Shown: positions 26,806 through 34,690 of the stretch, piece by piece | How positions within the stretch are numbered: the first letter of the stretch is position 1 | How the letters are laid out: the number at the start of each line of letters is the position of its first letter | Source: Nitrospira sp. | GTDB taxonomy: Bacteria > Nitrospirota > Nitrospiria > Nitrospirales > Nitrospiraceae | Direction: 5' to 3' | DNA length: 64,000 nt | Assembly (NCBI GenBank): GCA_029194725.1 | Contig: JARFXQ010000002.1 | Location: 1-64,000, forward strand | The notes under the pieces: generated by a model | Database searches by the model: none | What the model was told of the DNA's origin: nothing | The model's input: the letters and a program-made list of their open reading frames with translations, nothing else | Position numbers and translations under genes: made by a program

Positions 26806-27294
26806 CTACTTGCTCCCCGGCATCTGTTGATACTTCGGGGGTGGTGGTAGAGTTCCTTGACCAGGTTGGGCTGTACTGCCGCAATCAGGAGGACATCTCT
26901 TATATCCCTGGGTCGAGTCGGGAAAATTCTGCTCCATTGTTTTCAACTGACATTGTGTCAGCCGGCCACCGTCTTTGCTCCCACACCGAGCAGGAACTGA
27001 GGAACTGCCGATTTCGGCATAGCCCTCTGGACAGGATCCGCACACGCCCAGCATGTTTGCCCCCAGCGGCACACATTGCACGAGAGTCGGGTCGTCGTCC
27101 TTGCAGATTTCCACAGACTGGGTGACGCCGGTCGTCGCATACCCATCCGGGCAGGCTCCGCAGGTCATTCTGATACTTTTCGTCTCAGTAGTCTGCTGCG
27201 CGAGACTCCAAGATGGGAACGTGACCGAGAGCACGGCCCCGATCGAGATGCCGTACACGAGCATCTTACCGATGTTCCTGAGGTCGAGCAGCAT
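26806..27294 (-). CDS. Cys-rich secreted protein inserted between ruvA and ruvB
   Basis: 162 residues with a signal peptide (MLVYGISIGAVLSVTFPSWS, ending near LAQ). The mature part has 13 cysteines and two related units, CGACPDGYATTGVT and CGSCPEGYAEIGSS, each followed about 10-15 residues later by another Cys, plus a CPPDCGS knot near the C-terminus. The tail is Pro/Gln-rich. The pattern predicts a disulfide-stabilised exported protein. I recognise no named family. It lies 4 bp after ruvA and 15 bp before ruvB on the same strand, so it is co-transcribed with them, though a recombination role is unlikely for a secreted protein. Confidence 0.75.
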   Translation of the reverse strand: MLLDLRNIGKMLVYGISIGAVLSVTFPSWSLAQQTTETKSIRMTCGACPDGYATTGVTQSVEICKDDDPTLVQCVPLGANMLGVCGSCPEGYAEIGSSSVPARCGSKDGGRLTQCQLKTMEQNFPDSTQGYKRCPPDCGSTAQPGQGTLPPPPKYQQMPGSK

Positions 27295-27298
27295 AGAC

Positions 27299-27907
27299 TT
27301 ACCCCCTTGCTAGCTCCGTAAGCCCTTTGCGGATGAGATCTTTCAGCGCCAACGATCCTGTCGCCGCCTTTGTCACACGCGTCAAGGCTTCCTTGGCATC
27401 CTGGGAACGATAACCCAAGTTTATCAGAGCGGAGAGTGCATCCTCGTACAGGCCATCCAACTCAGGTGCATCAGGGGTACTGGCTTGGGGACGAACACCC
27501 TGTATCTTGCCCACCTTATCTTTCAGTTCAAGCGTGATACGCCCCGCCGATTTTTTCCCGATCCCGGGAACGGTCGCAAGCTTTTCGACATCCTCAGACT
27601 GGATCGCACGAACAAGATCCGTGATCGACAGGCTCGACAGCACACTGAGGGCGAGTTTGGGTCCGATGCCCGACACGCTCGTCAACAGCAGGAACGATTC
27701 CTTCTCGCTTTGCGAGAGAAAGCCGAAGAGCTGAATCGCGTCTTCGCGGAGATGTGTATGAATATTCAGCGCGGTGACTTCGTCAAGATTCGGAAGGGAG
27801 TAATAGGTGCTGAGTGGAATATGAACTTCGTACCCGACCCCCTGCACATCGAGCGTGAGGTGGGTAGGTGCCTTGAATGCCAACCGCCCCGTGAGAAAGG
27901 CGATCAT
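27299..27907 (-). CDS. ruvA: Holliday junction binding protein RuvA
   Basis: 202 residues. The N-terminal OB fold (MIAFLTGRLAFKAPTHLTLD) is followed by two helix-hairpin-helix units (TSVSGIGPKLALSVLSSL and TVPGIGKKSAGRITLELKDK) and the C-terminal domain III that binds RuvB (ALINLGYRSQDAKEALTRV). It tetramerises on Holliday junctions and loads RuvB. It starts 46 bp after yebC, where ruvC is often found. Confidence 0.97.
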   Translation of the reverse strand: MIAFLTGRLAFKAPTHLTLDVQGVGYEVHIPLSTYYSLPNLDEVTALNIHTHLREDAIQLFGFLSQSEKESFLLLTSVSGIGPKLALSVLSSLSITDLVRAIQSEDVEKLATVPGIGKKSAGRITLELKDKVGKIQGVRPQASTPDAPELDGLYEDALSALINLGYRSQDAKEALTRVTKAATGSLALKDLIRKGLTELARG

Positions 27908-27953
27908 CTCGTCTCGTTATCCGAGGGGAACAACCATGATGGGTGAATAATGG

Positions 27954-28712
27954 TCAGCCCGCTGCCGTCGCGGCAACTTTCTCCATCACCTCATCCGGAA
28001 TATCGAAGTTTGCGTGGACCTTTTGGACGTCATCGTGCTCGTCCAAGACTTCCATCAACTTCAGCATTTGCTCGGCAGACTTCTCTTCCAGCCTGATGGT
28101 ATTCTGAGGAAGATACGTAATTTCCGCAAGCGTCGTTTCGATCTTGGCATCGACCAACGCTTTCTTTACCGCTTCAAAATCTTGAGGACTGGTGAGCACC
28201 TCATAACTCTTCTCACCGACCTTCACGTCTTCTGCACCCGCGTCGAGAGCCAACGAAAGAAGCCTATCCTCATCAACTCTCCCCTTCTCAATCGCGACGA
28301 GCCCCTTCTTATGGAACTGCCAGGCGACGGCGCCCGCTTCCGCCATATTCCCGTGATTCTTCGTCAGGAGGCTGCGAACCTCCGCCACCGTCCGGTTCCG
28401 GTTGTCGCTGGTGATTTCCAGCAGGAGTGCCGTCCCGCCGGGTCCATATCCCTCCAAAGAAAATTCCTCATAGGTCACACCAGGTAGTTCGCCGGTCCCC
28501 CGCTGGACGGCTTTCTTCATCGTGTCGCCGGGCATATTGGCTTCCTTGGCCTTGGCAATCGCCAGGCGCAGCCGGGGATTCCCGTCTGGGTCACCACCGG
28601 ACCGAGCGGCAATGGTCAGCTCCCGGATGATTCGCGTGAAGATCTTTCCGCGCTTCGCGTCCTGGGCCCCCTTGTGCCGTTTGATTGTAGCCCAGTGACT
28701 ATGTCCACCCAT
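27954..28712 (-). CDS. yebC: YebC/PmpR-family transcription/translation factor
   Basis: 252-residue protein of the YebC/PmpR/TACO1 family, with the signature start MGGHSHWATIKRHKGAQDAKRGK, then EAKANMPGDT-type text, GYGPGGTALLLE and TDNRNRTVAEVR-like text. Family members have been described as DNA-binding regulators and, more recently, as factors that relieve ribosome stalling on proline-rich stretches. It heads the yebC-ruvA-ruvB run and is near the usual length (about 245-250). Confidence 0.96.
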   Translation of the reverse strand: MGGHSHWATIKRHKGAQDAKRGKIFTRIIRELTIAARSGGDPDGNPRLRLAIAKAKEANMPGDTMKKAVQRGTGELPGVTYEEFSLEGYGPGGTALLLEITSDNRNRTVAEVRSLLTKNHGNMAEAGAVAWQFHKKGLVAIEKGRVDEDRLLSLALDAGAEDVKVGEKSYEVLTSPQDFEAVKKALVDAKIETTLAEITYLPQNTIRLEEKSAEQMLKLMEVLDEHDDVQKVHANFDIPDEVMEKVAATAAG

Positions 28713-28846
28713 GTGATCCTCCTCTATCCCCGCTCGAACCCTACGAGCTGGTTAGAGATGTCTGGTAATGCTGCAATGACGTGATGCGTAGACGTAGCAC
28801 AGGCTTCGGAAAGGTGTCAATTATGTCGGAAGCTGATCCGATCCAT

Positions 28847-29602
28847 CTACTCGAAATACAAGAGAAGCTGAATGCCTATTGCGATCACGAATCCTCCCCA
28901 GGCTATTTCCCACCTCTTCACTTGATGATTCGAGGCATCGGAAGCCCACGAGACCATCGCATTCGATATGGAGGCACCAATGCCGAGGCTTCCGAGAAGT
29001 GCGTGGTGCAGCTCGATCGTGTGATTCCCCGGGTGATTCCCATGTGAGTGGGCAAAGAGCATCAGCGCTCCGGTCAGGCCAAAGAACAGCAAGGGAGCCG
29101 CCCAGGCTGGGTGTCGAGCCCAACCGATTCGGCGAAGCGTCTCACTCGCCGCAGCAGTAGAGGCAAACACTCCGTAGAATTTATGCTGGAGAATTTCAGG
29201 GTCTTGCCCGGAAAACGTCTGAACAAAACTCAGTGACCCGATCGGCCAGGCTTCATGGTCACTCCAGACCAGCAGATAGGCTCCGATGACCCCGAGCGCA
29301 CTTGGCAGAATGAGACGAGTCCAGAACGGCAACGAGTACCGCAGCGCATGCCCTAACTCAGCCAGACCAAACAACAATACGAATAGCCCGGCAAAGCGAT
29401 GGTTGAACTCAGAATAGGCGACGCCTTGAGCAGACCCTTCCCATCCTCCATCGGCATGTTCGCCGTGCTGATTGTTCGTTGTACCAGGGGCGATGGAGAC
29501 TTTATGGTGCCCCGGCGATGATTGGGCACGCACATCCGCCCCCCAGGGGGACTGCGCGACCATGAGCACCAGAACAAACAGTAAACAAGCCCACTGCTTC
29601 AT
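28847..29602 (-). CDS. Multi-helix membrane protein, possibly metal/copper-related
   Basis: 251 residues from the ATG at 29602, which begins a signal peptide (KQWACLLFVLVLMVAQSPW, cut near VRAQ); a longer frame to 29671 adds a less convincing start. A His-rich mature start (SPGHHKVSIAP, NNQHGEHADGG) is followed by about six membrane helices. A second His cluster (LMLFAHSHGNHPGNHTIELHH) lies between helices. The pattern suggests metal binding at the membrane, but I cannot assign a family. It stands alone between yebC and the second PCP_red gene. Confidence 0.65.
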   Translation of the reverse strand: MKQWACLLFVLVLMVAQSPWGADVRAQSSPGHHKVSIAPGTTNNQHGEHADGGWEGSAQGVAYSEFNHRFAGLFVLLFGLAELGHALRYSLPFWTRLILPSALGVIGAYLLVWSDHEAWPIGSLSFVQTFSGQDPEILQHKFYGVFASTAAASETLRRIGWARHPAWAAPLLFFGLTGALMLFAHSHGNHPGNHTIELHHALLGSLGIGASISNAMVSWASDASNHQVKRWEIAWGGFVIAIGIQLLLYFE

Positions 29603-29696
29603 GCGAGAACTGTCGAACGAATGCACATAAACAATCCAAAGGCCCATCCGGGAGGCCGAATGGGCCTTCACGATACCTGATTCATGCAGCTCTCGA

Positions 29697-30446
29697 CTAC
29701 ATGAACTTCATGAACTTGTCCTTCGCTTCGTCCATCACTTCAGCAGTGATGGACGACAACCCTCGTTCCTTTGCCAGCCGCTCGATTTCTTTTCGCGCCA
29801 TGGGACGGATGAAGTCTGGGATATTGTCGAGCCGTTGTTCAGCCTCCCGTGACCAGGTCATCCCATTGGGCGAATCGTTCTTCGAATCATCCATGACTTG
29901 CAGCGTGATGGTCTGAAATCCATTCTTGCGCGCATAAGCTTCCACACTGCCCTGGACCATCGGCTTCACGAAGGCGGGAAGCCGGTCAAGCTTCTCCTTG
30001 GCGTCGGCCGTCCAGGTGAACTCGGAGGGGCCTGCGTTCGTGCCGTTCCCCGGCTTACCGCCGGACGTCAGTCCCATTTCAGCTACCATCGCCGAGAACG
30101 GACAGCCGCTCGTTTTTTCTCCGGCTTTGGCCGGAGATGCTGCTGCGGCGACAGGTTGTCCGCCCTGAATCTTCTCGTTGAGGTAAGCCCCCATCTGGCT
30201 CGAATCGGCCAATGCCTCATCTTTGAGCCTCCCGCGGGTCATTTCGAAGGGCTCAGCTGCAGCAGTCCGCCCGCCGAGGTTCACACCGAGCGAACTGACC
30301 ATCTGCGTTTCTCCTGGATTGGTGATCATGGAGAATTTGGCGCCGCAGGATGGACAGCCAAAAAACACACCGAGCGATCCTTCGCCGGGCTTCTCAACCT
30401 TCTCAAAGTTCATGTAGGTTTCGCAGTTGAGGCAAACAAATTTCAT
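29697..30446 (-). CDS. Zinc-ribbon protein with two PCP_red domains
   Basis: 249 residues. Two CxxC pairs near the start (Cys5/8 in VCLNCET and Cys31/34 in GCPSCGA) form a probable zinc ribbon. A variable middle contains a lone Cys in SGCPFSAMV. Two PCP_red modules fill the C-terminal half (FTWTADAKEKLDRLPAFVKP at about 144 and MTWSREAEQRLDNIPDFIRP at about 197), each with the A-x-K/E-x-G tail. The gene lies 30 bp after an Mrp-type ATPase gene on the same strand, so the two are probably one operon. Function unknown; a role with Fe-S or metal cofactors is suggested only by the neighbour. Confidence 0.8.
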   Translation of the reverse strand: MKFVCLNCETYMNFEKVEKPGEGSLGVFFGCPSCGAKFSMITNPGETQMVSSLGVNLGGRTAAAEPFEMTRGRLKDEALADSSQMGAYLNEKIQGGQPVAAAASPAKAGEKTSGCPFSAMVAEMGLTSGGKPGNGTNAGPSEFTWTADAKEKLDRLPAFVKPMVQGSVEAYARKNGFQTITLQVMDDSKNDSPNGMTWSREAEQRLDNIPDFIRPMARKEIERLAKERGLSSITAEVMDEAKDKFMKFM

Positions 30447-30476
30447 GGTGACTCCTCTCTCACAGCCGTACAGCCA

Positions 30477-31397
30477 TCACAGTTTCTCTGCCAGCACTTT
30501 CTTGTAGTCAAGCAAGGTCCTGATCCGACCGGCAATTTCCTGGTACCGTTGAATCGTGGGATAGGTCTCGTCGAGCAAAGGGGCTCCCTTATCGAACGTG
30601 CGGGCAAGTTTGCGATCAAACGGAATCCGCCCCAGGAGTGGGAGATCGAGCACCTCGCACATAGCTTCCGTATTGCCTTCAAATAATTCATTCAACTCGC
30701 CGCAAGACGGACATCGATACTCACTCATATTTTCGACGATACCGAGCACTTTGACACCCATATCGCGGGCATAGGTGACGGACTTCTGCACGACATCCGA
30801 GGCGACTTCCGACGGCGTGGTGACGACGATGGCGCCGGCCAAGTCGGGAATGAAGCCAGCGATCACCGGTGGCTTGTCGGCCGCGGCACCGGGGGGCAAA
30901 TCAGCGAGCAGATAATCCAGCTCGCCCCAGGCCACATCGGCCAAGAACTCACGAATGACGTTCATTTCCATAAGACCAAGCCAGACGGGGCTGACATCCA
31001 TCGGCCCTTTCCACCGGACGGGGGAAGCATCGTCCAGGAAGAAATCCATTGAAGCAACCTTTACCCCCAGAGGTCCCACGGGAGGAATGGCTCCTTCCGG
31101 CCTCATGGTCAATGATCGGCCATGCAGTCCCAGCATGCGCGGCACACAGGGACCGTTCAGATCCACATCGAGCAAGCCCACTGTGGCACCTTGACGGGCG
31201 AAGGCCAGCGCGAGATTCACGGTGGTCATGCTTTTCCCGACACCGCCCTTCCCACTCATGACCACGAGCTTGTGCTTGATCCCGGCCATGCGTGCACGGA
31301 CCTGCTCGGTCTGCTCGGTCATCTGTTGAATGACCTTTGCATCGTCCGAATATTTCAGCTTCCCAAGGATTGCTTTCAGATCCTTTTCAGACGCCAT
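30477..31397 (-). CDS. Mrp/NBP35-family P-loop ATPase (Fe-S cluster carrier)
   Basis: 306 residues. It has the deviant Walker A of the family (VMSGKGGVGKSMTTVNLALAFA, about residues 44-65), LLDVDLNGPCVPRMLGL, a long DLPPG loop (LLADLPPGAAADKP) and the C-terminal pair CPSCGE that binds a bridging [4Fe-4S] cluster in Mrp proteins. Family members deliver Fe-S clusters to target enzymes. It is followed after 30 bp by the zinc-ribbon PCP_red protein, which could be a partner or client (inference). Confidence 0.92.
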   Translation of the reverse strand: MASEKDLKAILGKLKYSDDAKVIQQMTEQTEQVRARMAGIKHKLVVMSGKGGVGKSMTTVNLALAFARQGATVGLLDVDLNGPCVPRMLGLHGRSLTMRPEGAIPPVGPLGVKVASMDFFLDDASPVRWKGPMDVSPVWLGLMEMNVIREFLADVAWGELDYLLADLPPGAAADKPPVIAGFIPDLAGAIVVTTPSEVASDVVQKSVTYARDMGVKVLGIVENMSEYRCPSCGELNELFEGNTEAMCEVLDLPLLGRIPFDRKLARTFDKGAPLLDETYPTIQRYQEIAGRIRTLLDYKKVLAEKL

Positions 31398-31492
31398 ATC
31401 CCGACCGTTTAAGATTGTCTAAAATTGCAATCAATCTACGCTATCACAAGGATTTTCGGTGAGTCAAACCGGCGGAGGGTGGGGAGGCGAGA

Positions 31493-31717
31493 TCAGCGAC
31501 CAGCGAACTTGCGCCATCGACCGATTCTTTCTTTCAGCTCGTTGTGGGTGAGGACCCGGCCCTCGGCGACATCCGTCAGGCCTCGCTCCACCTGCTGTTT
31601 GAAGAACAACTCTTCCATGATTGTGCCGGTGCTCACGTCATCCGGTAGGTTTTTGATCAGTTCCAACGCTTCAGCTTTGGTCATGTGTAACGCCCGGGGC
31701 TTGTCTTTGCGAGCCAT
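31493..31717 (-). CDS. Antitoxin-like small protein (orphan)
   Basis: 74 residues, highly charged and helical: an N-terminal basic tail, then LELIKNLPDDVSTGTIMEEL and VERGLTDVAEGRVLTHNELK. This pattern is common in antitoxins paired with RelE/ParE toxins, where the last helix wraps the toxin. No toxin gene is adjacent: the next gene downstream is the Mrp ATPase. It marks the start of the accessory segment. The antitoxin assignment is by pattern only. Confidence 0.6.
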   Translation of the reverse strand: MARKDKPRALHMTKAEALELIKNLPDDVSTGTIMEELFFKQQVERGLTDVAEGRVLTHNELKERIGRWRKFAGR

Positions 31718-31738
31718 AGGGTTTACTTGAGAGACGTG

Positions 31739-32549
31739 CTACGTGCCTTTGCGCACAAAACCACTAAGGATATCCACGAGAAATGAGAACACGTGGCTCA
31801 GCACGTACATGACAATGGCGACGACAATACTACCGACTATTGTCTGCATTAGCCGATGCAGACGTTCTTTGTCTGGGCGATAGAATTTCAAGTTTGGAAA
31901 TACGGCATTTAGCAACCAAAGTATTCGTTGATTCAGATAGGTCCAGACATTCGAGAACATAAGAAGGACGAAAAGAAACGCAATAACAAAAGAATTCTCT
32001 ATTGCTAGTGTCGGAGCAATTCTTGCGGCAGCCCATAAGCTGAAAACGAACCCAAGGGTAACGCCAATGATCTGGGCACTAAATTGTGTCCAGGCAGTTC
32101 GAGCCCAGCCGTTCTTATTCTTACATTTTGTCAACACGTCGTGAACAGCTGAAAACGATGCATCAACCCAATCTTTATCGTCGGATGTGACCGTTAGGAT
32201 GCAAGTATTGGGATCTTTTTCATCAAGTCGCAATTCAAGGTACGTTCCAATCGCCCGGTTTGACCGTAAACTATGTCCAGTTTCTACAGTAAGCAACACG
32301 CGCTCGACTTCTTTGGCCAATCGGAAATATCTCAATAGGTCCTCAAGGCTGAAAACCCTATAACCCTTATTATCGAACCGTATACCGTATGATGTACGTC
32401 AGAAACGCCTTACTATTTCCATCGTCGGTCTCTGGTACGCTTGCATTGAGAACATACGCTCGATCAGTAAATACCGCGCTCAGTTGTGCAAGACTATCTG
32501 CGTTTATCGAAATATTGGAGATCTGCTCATCTCTGAGATAATGCGCCAC
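31739..32549 (-). pseudogene. Membrane protein gene split by a +1 frameshift
   Basis: A GTG at 32549 with the ribosome site GGGAG opens a frame (MAHYLRDEQISNISI...) that stops with TAA at 32370-32372 after 59 codons. A second frame, one base off and open from 32398 down to 31739, continues without a credible start codon (RFDNKGYRVFSLEDLLRYF...). Skipping one base near 32378 joins them into a single protein of about 269 residues with a cytoplasmic N-terminal half and three to four helices (IIGVTLGFVFSLWAA, FVIAFLFVLLMFSNVW, IVGSIVVAIVMYVLS). The region is visibly more AT-rich than its neighbours. It is an inactivated or recoded gene, or a sequencing error. Family unknown. Confidence 0.7.
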
Positions 32550-32573
32550 TGCTTAACTCCCTATCGTTTAGCT

Positions 32574-32666
32574 TCAGAATCTCCGACCGAAACCCTGTCC
32601 CGCCAACACTTCCACCATGACCGCGATCTCCCACACGTTGGCGATGGTGGCTTCTTCGATGGACAT
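32574..32666 (-). CDS. Possible 30-residue ORF, likely a gene remnant
   Basis: The ATG at 32666 opens a 30-codon frame beginning MSIEEATIANVWEIAVMVEV and ending shortly after. The first 25 residues look protein-like (amphipathic helix), but the frame then stops, so it may be the truncated start of a longer gene. No clear ribosome site. Listed because the surrounding 580 bp hold no other gene. Confidence 0.25.
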   Translation of the reverse strand: MSIEEATIANVWEIAVMVEVLAGQGFGRRF

Positions 32667-32977
32667 GGTCTTGCGTTTGAGAAGGATAACATATCTCCGA
32701 ATGAGCAATTACCGATCCCGAAGTAGAAAGACCCCTGGTTGTTTGATCACTTTCTTTCCCGACAGTGGAGACACGTAGAAAATGATCGTCGTAGATTTCC
32801 TGTCGGCACGGGATGCAAGGGCACAGTTGATGAACAGATTGCCGAGGGAGGGAATCAGGGCGGGAAACAGTTGGTTATTCTCAAATGGAGAAGCTGGCTT
32901 CAGGCTCGTGGTGTCACTGCAAGTGAAGCCAGCTCTTGAGACGTACATCACCAGAATTCCAGAGGCTCACGATGCGA

Positions 32978-33050
32978 CTGATCGTCGAATAGTGCAGGCG
33001 TCCGGTGCGCTTGATCTCAGGCGGACTATCGTGGCTGCATCGAAATCCGT
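32978..33050 (-). repeat. Decayed cysNC 3'-end-related repeat, copy A
   Basis: 73 bp matching copy B (33845-33917) at 66 of 73 positions without gaps, counted by eye. The part towards 33050 encodes on the minus strand the DFDAA-type text of the APS-kinase tail, and the rest reads EIKR-GRL-YSTIS in a shifted frame, like the LDELKRRGVL region of cysNC. It is a non-coding remnant. Confidence 0.65.
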
Positions 33051-33131
33051 CGGGCTGAAGCGGGAGATGAATTGGGGGTCGGATCTTGAATCGTGCATGC
33101 GTGTATCTCTCGATAGTCCCTCGCGCCGCGG

Positions 33132-33422
33132 TTACACATGTCTCCGGACATCCATGCGCTGGTGCAGCACTCGAACGATCCGAATACCGTGTTCCGTAGG
33201 CATGTAAAAGATGATGTGGGAGTGATATTCCCACCGCCGTAGCCCTCGCGCGAGTGCATCGGCCTGACGTCCCTGCGCCGGCTGCTCCGCTAAGATTTGA
33301 AACTGCTCCTGCAGGCCCAAGAGATAGATCCGCGCTTGGCCCAGTCCGAATCGGAGGATCGTGTATTCGTAGATGGCATCAAGATCCGACGCGGCTTTCG
33401 GTGTGAGACTATAGACGGCCAT
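33132..33422 (-). CDS. parE: ParE/RelE-family toxin
   Basis: 96 residues of the ParE/RelE fold: YSLTPKAASDLDAIYEYTIL at the start (typical ParE text S/P-x-A-x2-DL-x2-I-x-Y), the middle helix, then EYHSHIIFYMPTEHGIRIVRVLHQRMD, matching the terminal strands with the HxRMD ending common in ParE. ParE toxins poison DNA gyrase in studied cases. The start overlaps the antitoxin gene by 14 bp, the usual antitoxin-first arrangement. Confidence 0.9.
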   Translation of the reverse strand: MAVYSLTPKAASDLDAIYEYTILRFGLGQARIYLLGLQEQFQILAEQPAQGRQADALARGLRRWEYHSHIIFYMPTEHGIRIVRVLHQRMDVRRHV

Positions 33423-33663
33423 TCGCTCTCAACCGCGCTTCGACGTCCTTCATGATTTGCGGCACGCTGCGGTCACTGACGCCGCTGTCCAGCCCTTCCT
33501 GAATCGCGTGCTTCAATGCCTGGAATTTTGCGCGGCCCTGATCGCGCCGGATGAGATCGCGGATGTACTCGCTGTCGTTCGTGAAGTGGCCGCGCTTGAT
33601 CAGCGCCTTGATCCATTTATCCTGTTGTTCTGTCACCGTGATCGTCTTTCGTGTAGTTCCCAT
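33409..33663 (-). CDS. parD: ParD-family antitoxin
   Basis: 84 residues from the ATG at 33663, which follows GGAGGTG by 6 nt; a frame from 33681 is less likely. The N-terminal ribbon-helix-helix (RKTITVTEQQDKWIKALIKR, then FTNDSEYIRDLIRRDQ) binds operator DNA, and the C-terminal tail (SDRSVPQIMKDVEARLRANG) should wrap ParE. It precedes and overlaps parE, and the pair probably autorepresses from the promoter above 33663. Confidence 0.9.
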   Translation of the reverse strand: MGTTRKTITVTEQQDKWIKALIKRGHFTNDSEYIRDLIRRDQGRAKFQALKHAIQEGLDSGVSDRSVPQIMKDVEARLRANGRL

Positions 33664-33681
33664 ATCGGCACCTCCGATCAT

Positions 33682-34006
33682 GTCATACTATTGGTGCAGT
33701 ATAGCACTGCTACGCATACAGGAGAAACCACTCCGGCTCGCTACCCTGTCCACCCTTCCCCTGTGACGCCGGATCACGGCTTCCCTAACGGGGGTCAGAG
33801 CTTGATACGTGCATCAATAGGGTTTGGGAACGTTCATGAGGCCGCTGATCGTCGAGTAGCGCAGGCGTCCGGCGCGCTTGATCTCAGGGAGGCCATCGTG
33901 GCTGCATCGAAATCCGTGGGACCTGCCGGGACGACGTCGGTATTCGGCGGTGGTTCTTCTTCGGTCTTGCTCATATGGACGGCGATGACCAGATGGGTGG
34001 ACCAGG
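33682..34006. other. 325-bp gap holding a cysNC-derived repeat
   Basis: Between the ParDE pair and the DUF5615 toxin gene. The left half is probably the parD promoter region; the right half is repeat copy B. No gene supported. Confidence 0.5.
33845..33990 (-). repeat. Decayed cysNC 3'-end fragment, copy B
   Basis: The stretch 33901-33990 matches cysNC 38016-38105 at 80 of 90 positions without gaps. Its minus strand still reads MSKTEEEPPPNTDVV and GPTDFDAAT, as in the intact protein. The part 33845-33917 matches copy A at 66 of 73. The frame is broken after DFDAAT. Same orientation as cysNC, about 4 kb away. Confidence 0.8.
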
Positions 34007-34339
34007 CTACTCGATGACCAGAAACGCCCCTTCTCGGTCGGCGGCAAATTGAAGAAGGCCGCTGTGGCGGAGTCGCAGAAGTTGTTCAATGGTGGCTGTC
34101 GAGCAATTCCCGCAGCGGATCCAGATCACTTTGGGTGGATGGCCGAAAACGAAGCTGCGTTGATGGAAGTCTGCGTCTTTGGTGAGGAGCGTGAAGCCAT
34201 GGTGGGCGGCATACTGCCAGATAATCTCGTCACTGGCCTCAGACAAACCGACGTTTCTGACGTGTTGCGATTCCGGGTATTCCTTTTGAAGCGCATGCAG
34301 GAGCCGATGAGATAGGTTTTGATCGAAGAGCAGTTTCAC
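34007..34339 (-). CDS. DUF5615 PIN-like toxin
   Basis: 110 residues with the start MKLLFDQNLSHRLLHALQKE, where the Asp is the first acidic residue of a PIN-like nuclease site. Later come SEASDEIIWQYAAHHGFTLLTKDADFHQRS (the DADF/DxDF motif) and VIWIRCGNCST, all diagnostic for DUF5615, the PIN-like toxins paired with DUF433 antitoxins. It is probably an RNase toxin. The start overlaps the upstream DUF433 gene by 4 bp. Confidence 0.88.
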   Translation of the reverse strand: MKLLFDQNLSHRLLHALQKEYPESQHVRNVGLSEASDEIIWQYAAHHGFTLLTKDADFHQRSFVFGHPPKVIWIRCGNCSTATIEQLLRLRHSGLLQFAADREGAFLVIE

Positions 34340-34563
34340 CGTGACGGGAGCGACACGAGTTTGCGTTCGCGATCGGCAGCGAATTCAAGACATGCGCGAA
34401 TGTCTTCCCGGGTAAGGTCTGGAAAATCGACGAGGATTTCGGCCTCGGTCATGCCGGAAGCCAGGTATTCCAGGACATCATATACTGTGATGCGCAATCC
34501 ACGGATACAAGGCTTGCCACCCCGCTTTGACGGATCAAGGGTGATACGTTCTTGGTAAGACAT
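34336..34563 (-). CDS. DUF433-family antitoxin
   Basis: 75 residues from the ATG at 34563. The text ITLDPSKRGGKPCIRGLRIT, VYDVLEYLASGMTEAEIL and DFPDLTREDIRACLEFAADRE is classic DUF433 (VapB-like, helix-turn-helix). These proteins are the usual antitoxin partners of DUF5615. It overlaps the toxin gene by 4 bp and would be translated first. A longer frame to 34641 lacks DUF433-like text. Confidence 0.9.
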   Translation of the reverse strand: MSYQERITLDPSKRGGKPCIRGLRITVYDVLEYLASGMTEAEILVDFPDLTREDIRACLEFAADRERKLVSLPSR

Positions 34564-34690
34564 GGAAGGCAGCGTACTCCAGGGGTGCCGAAAGATCAAG
34601 GAACGGATCGGACCACGCCGATAGGCCAGCAGTTCTTTCACATTACCCCGCTCGAGCTGGACCCTCAGAAGTGGCAGACGTTCGATTCGA

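Larger units (their letters stand above)
32550..33131. other. Gene-poor stretch of 582 bp in the accessory segment
   Basis: It holds only the 30-codon fragment at 32574-32666 and the 73-bp repeat copy at 32978-33050. Longer open frames on both strands lack ribosome sites and coding-like sequence. Best read as decayed DNA between the frameshifted membrane gene and the ParDE pair. Confidence 0.5.

Noticed and set aside
32709..32951. 80-codon open frame on the minus strand
   Set aside because: No ribosome site, no recognisable domain and a composition like its non-coding surroundings.
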